From NCBI RefSeq assembly GCF_030817075.1, contig NZ_JAUSYU010000001.1, forward strand, positions 3,038,001 to 3,102,000: DNA of 64,000 nt, given 5' to 3'. This document shows, piece by piece, positions 61,312-64,000 of the stretch. Within the stretch, counting starts at the first letter, position 1. Each line of letters begins with the position of its first letter. Source of the stretch: Arthrobacter sp. V1I9 (GTDB lineage Bacteria; Actinomycetota; Actinomycetes; Actinomycetales; Micrococcaceae). The notes under the pieces are model-generated. The model saw only the letters and a program-made list of their open reading frames with translations. It was not told where the DNA came from and did no database searches. Both the position numbers and the translations under genes were made by a program.

Positions 61312-61354
61312 AAAGAGGGCCCCCATCCGGTGTTCCGGACGGAGGCCCCTCTTT
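61312..61354 (-). terminator. terminator of the DUF1540 gene
   Basis: Long, mostly paired hairpin with AAAGAGGG/CCTCTTT outer arms and CCGG inner arms, in the minus direction ending CTTTG. Follows the DUF1540 stop by about 24 bases. Confidence 0.7.
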
Positions 61355-61377
61355 CCCGCCCGCGGCGGAACGGGTTG

Positions 61378-61662
61378 TCAGGCGTGCGAGTAGGTGAGGC
61401 AGTCGGCGTTATCGGCTCCCGGGCCCACGTGCACTTCCGGCGCCTTGCACATCAGGTGGTCGTTGTGCACGCATTCGGAACGCTGGCATGCTCCGACGTC
61501 GGCCAGCACTTTGGGCAGCCCACCGTGAAGGCCTGTGTCGATGAACGTGGCGCAGGCTGCGTGGTTTTCTGCGCCTCCTACCGTGATGGCGGCGGCGTTG
61601 CAGTTGGTGTGGTCGTTAAAGGAACAGTTCGTTACGCTGCAGTCGGCGACGTGCGTTGTCAT
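61378..61662 (-). CDS. DUF1540 double-repeat protein
   Basis: 94 aa with two DUF1540 units, each a set of Cys pairs: CSVTNCSFNDHTNCNA and CQRSECVHNDHLMCKA, followed by AAITVG or PEVHVG and Cys again. Cysteine pattern suggests metal (probably zinc) binding. ATG 61662 with AGGAGG eight bases upstream, which is why this start was taken over the open frame to 61767. Function unknown. Confidence 0.88.
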   Translation of the reverse strand: MTTHVADCSVTNCSFNDHTNCNAAAITVGGAENHAACATFIDTGLHGGLPKVLADVGACQRSECVHNDHLMCKAPEVHVGPGADNADCLTYSHA

Positions 61663-61763
61663 GGAAAGTCCTCCTGATCCGGCGCCCTGACCGGGCGGCT
61701 CCTGAACCCCAATGTAAGCCCGCCGGGAACAATCAAAAAGACCCAATTTAGTGACGTAATTGC

Positions 61764-64000
61764 TCACATCCCCACCACGCGCCGGGATGCCGGCAGCCGG
61801 GCCCGCGTGAAAAGCCAGGCCAGCACGGCACCCGTCAGCGGGACAGCGATCAGGAGGGCCAGAAGGTGCAGCCAGGGAACATCAAGGGCGATGCCCATCT
61901 CCGTGCCGGCGACGATGAGTACGGCCGGCACGGTGCCGGCCAGAGCTCCGAGCAGGGTCCCCAGTCCTGAGGTCAGCAGCGCCTGAGAACCCGCCAGTCC
62001 TTTCCGCAGTCGAGGTGAGGCGCCCACTGCAGCGAGGGTTGCATGATCCGCCCGGGCATCCGCAAGGGACAGGCCGGTGGTAATGCCTGCTGCACTGAAG
62101 GTGATCAGTGCGCTGAGGGCCACAATCGACCACGTCAACCACGCGTTGTCCTGCGGGATGCCGGGTTCCACCCAGAACCCGGCGCCGGGCTGCTTGTACA
62201 CCGCGGCAGCGGCCCCTGCTGCCGCATCCACCTCGGCAGCGGAGGGAGGACGGGTGAGCTGGACCAGGAGTTCAGCGGGGGCAGGGTGCATGCCCAGCCG
62301 GTGGGCCGTCTCCTGCGAGACCACCCCGTAGTAGGGAACAGCTTCGGCTGGTTCAACAACCACGGCGGCCAGGGCGGTGCTGCTGACCGTTTTGTGCATG
62401 TGCATGTGGGACGGGTCAACCGGGTCTTGCGCTTGCGTGCGTACATCCTGCGCCAGAAGCACGGCCTTCCCGTCGCGCACGAAGACAGGGTTGGTTACCA
62501 CCATGCCGCCCGTATCCAGCACCGCCAACGCCTCAGGCCCGGCTTCCCGGCCCATTACCGCGGCGATGACGTCCGCACCGCCCACCAGAACCGAGCGGTA
62601 GCTGCCGGGCCACTGGGCGAGGGAGCCCTTGCACCTCCAGTCCTCACGATCGATCACTCTCCGCTGCGGCGTCATCGGACATTCATTTCCTGCTGGTGTG
62701 GCAAGCGAATATTGCAGGCAGTTTGAGGTTGCCGTCCGCGCCGGCCGCGCGATGTCAGCGCCGGGGCCGGAAGCACAGTTTTGGACGTAGGCGGGCGCGC
62801 TGATCTCCTTTGTCCAGGCAACGCTGGTGAGGGCACCCTCCACCGCGGAAGACAGGTCCGCTGCCTCAACCCTGACTGCAGGCTGGGTGCTGCCGTCGGG
62901 AAGGAGGGGCTGTTCCAGCGACAGCGGCAGGTAAGTCTGGTACTCCAGCGCGCTCCAGGAATGGTTCTCGCGCATCCCGGCCTGCTGGCTGGCCGCGAGG
63001 ACCAAGGCAGCGCTTGCCAGGGTTGTGGCCGCGAGGACTGCTGCCACGGCCGGCACCGTACGGCTGCGGTTCCTGGCCGAATCCCGCGCTGCCAGCCGCA
63101 TGGCAAGCGGGAGCCAGCCCGTCCGCGCGGTCAGCGCAGTAATGATCCATCCCACCAGGAGCACAAGTCCGACGACGGCGAGTACAGCGCCGGCGATCAG
63201 CAACCCCGCCACTACCGGAAGTTGCTCGGCTTTGCGGTCCGGGTCGCCGGCTGACTGCCCGATCAGCCAACCGGCGGCCAGAAGTCCCGCCGAGGTCAGC
63301 ACCAGCGCTGCCCCAGCGACGATGGAGCGCTTGCCGCTGCCGGCCGGCGCCCTTCCGGATTTGAGCGCTCCGAGGGCGCCCAGGTGAGCAACGTGGTTGG
63401 CCGGGGCCAAGGCCGCCAGGACACAGCACAGCAGCCCCAAGGCCATGGAAACCAGGGTCAGCGGCAGGTCAGGATGGAGGCCGGGAAAGCGTGGGGAACC
63501 CATAAGGCTGACCCAATGGACTACAGCTGCTGCGGAGAGGAGGCCCAGTGCACCGCCGGACAGCACTGCGATGCCGCCAAGCCATAGTCCTCCTGCCGTC
63601 ACTACCATTCGCACGGTTGGGGCATCCGCCCCGGCGGCCGCGAACAGCGCCAACTCCCGCATTTGGTGCTTTGCCCCGACTGCGAAGGCTGCCCCGGCCA
63701 GGAGACCCACCTCAAGCAGCGCCAATGCGGCGATCAGACCGGCTGCCGCGTAAAAAGCTAAGGCCTCCGATGGCGGCTGGCGGGGCGTGACGCCTTCGAT
63801 GCCGCGCTGGTCCGGGGCCGGCGGATCGAGCACCACACTGCGCGACAGCACACCGACCCCCTGGCGGTTGGCTTCACGTATCTGGGACCAGGCCACCGGT
63901 TCCGGACCAACCAGGTAATAGGACACCGACTGCGGTAATTCGGCTTCCTGCTGCAGAGCGGAGTCCGGTACCTGCTCCGGCGCCAGGAAAAGAAAGGAGT
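61764..64000 (-). CDS. FtsX-like permease (5' end outside window)
   Basis: About 745 residues are visible; the frame is open through the right edge (…FLAPEQVPDSALQQEAEL…), so the N-terminus is missing. Repeated four-helix FtsX segments: near residue 80 and 110-170, 205-275, and a final set (WLTWSIVALSALITFSAAGI, LLTSGLGTLLGALAGTVPAVLI, WLHLLALLIAVPLTGAVLAWLF). A large extracytoplasmic domain lies between. By family it is an ABC-transporter permease of the MacB/LolE type; the ATPase gene should lie upstream, outside the window. Confidence 0.88.
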   Translation of the reverse strand, partial: SFLFLAPEQVPDSALQQEAELPQSVSYYLVGPEPVAWSQIREANRQGVGVLSRSVVLDPPAPDQRGIEGVTPRQPPSEALAFYAAAGLIAALALLEVGLLAGAAFAVGAKHQMRELALFAAAGADAPTVRMVVTAGGLWLGGIAVLSGGALGLLSAAAVVHWVSLMGSPRFPGLHPDLPLTLVSMALGLLCCVLAALAPANHVAHLGALGALKSGRAPAGSGKRSIVAGAALVLTSAGLLAAGWLIGQSAGDPDRKAEQLPVVAGLLIAGAVLAVVGLVLLVGWIITALTARTGWLPLAMRLAARDSARNRSRTVPAVAAVLAATTLASAALVLAASQQAGMRENHSWSALEYQTYLPLSLEQPLLPDGSTQPAVRVEAADLSSAVEGALTSVAWTKEISAPAYVQNCASGPGADIARPARTATSNCLQYSLATPAGNECPMTPQRRVIDREDWRCKGSLAQWPGSYRSVLVGGADVIAAVMGREAGPEALAVLDTGGMVVTNPVFVRDGKAVLLAQDVRTQAQDPVDPSHMHMHKTVSSTALAAVVVEPAEAVPYYGVVSQETAHRLGMHPAPAELLVQLTRPPSAAEVDAAAGAAAAVYKQPGAGFWVEPGIPQDNAWLTWSIVALSALITFSAAGITTGLSLADARADHATLAAVGASPRLRKGLAGSQALLTSGLGTLLGALAGTVPAVLIVAGTEMGIALDVPWLHLLALLIAVPLTGAVLAWLFTRARLPASRRVVGM

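Noticed and set aside
58472..61393. A 973-codon plus-strand frame opposite cstA
   Set aside because: Shadow of the CstA coding strand, hydrophilic His/Gln/Asp-rich translation typical of antisense of a membrane protein.

Overview
The window looks like a chromosome segment of a high-G+C actinobacterium of the Micrococcaceae, most likely Arthrobacter or Pseudarthrobacter. The reasons are the 16S/23S/5S sequences and the roughly 3.1-kb 23S gene, a GlgE-type glycogen/trehalose cluster, a SenX3-RegX3/PhoU/GpmA block, a Bpa/PafE-type proteasome activator, CarD, and GTG/TTG starts. The genus call is from recognition, not a database search. Both ends cut genes: a thioredoxin-fold (DsbA-like) protein on the left and an FtsX-like permease on the right.

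Region 1 (about 1-32.5 kb) is dominated by storage and stress carbohydrates. It holds otsA-otsB (trehalose from nucleotide sugar), an orphan MsiK/UgpC-type sugar-importer ATPase, a DUF4032 protein, a GlcD-like FAD oxidase, a GH13 alpha-glucosidase with its LacI regulator and two operator-like palindromes, and a complete rRNA operon on the minus strand. After that comes the minus-strand operon glgE-treS-mak/glgB with divergent glgP, then a TPP-dependent oxidase-like enzyme, a barnase-type RNase with barstar, and glgX. Together these enzymes can turn trehalose into maltose (TreS), phosphorylate it (Mak), polymerise it as maltose-1-phosphate (GlgE), branch it (GlgB), and degrade it (GlgP, GlgX). 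Mak and GlgB are one 1232-codon reading frame here, and the old glgB ribosome-binding site and ATG still sit at the junction.

Region 2 (32.6-47.8 kb) is housekeeping: rlmB, cysS, ispF, ispD, carD, a small lipoprotein, regX3 and senX3, phoU, gpmA, a methyltransferase, a DUF2516 membrane protein, a Cys/Met-metabolism PLP enzyme, tmk-holB, a lipoprotein alpha/beta-hydrolase and tRNA-Thr(CGT). senX3 is broken by a +1 shift in a run of six G, in the middle of the ATPase domain. A direct-repeat PHO-box candidate lies between senX3 and phoU.

Region 3 (47.8-58 kb), just after tRNA-Thr, is accessory in character. It starts with about 620 bp without a recognisable gene, then an RBBP9-type hydrolase, two small overlapping membrane-protein genes, a Tat-exported lipoprotein resembling uncharacterised glycoside hydrolases, a small lipoprotein, a signal-less NUC1 endonuclease, a HEAT-repeat protein, several small unknowns and an aldo/keto reductase. 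Region 4 (57.4-64 kb) holds an unknown gene after bpa, the cstA-ybdD pair, a DUF1540 protein and the partial permease. No CRISPR array, insertion sequence or prophage was seen.
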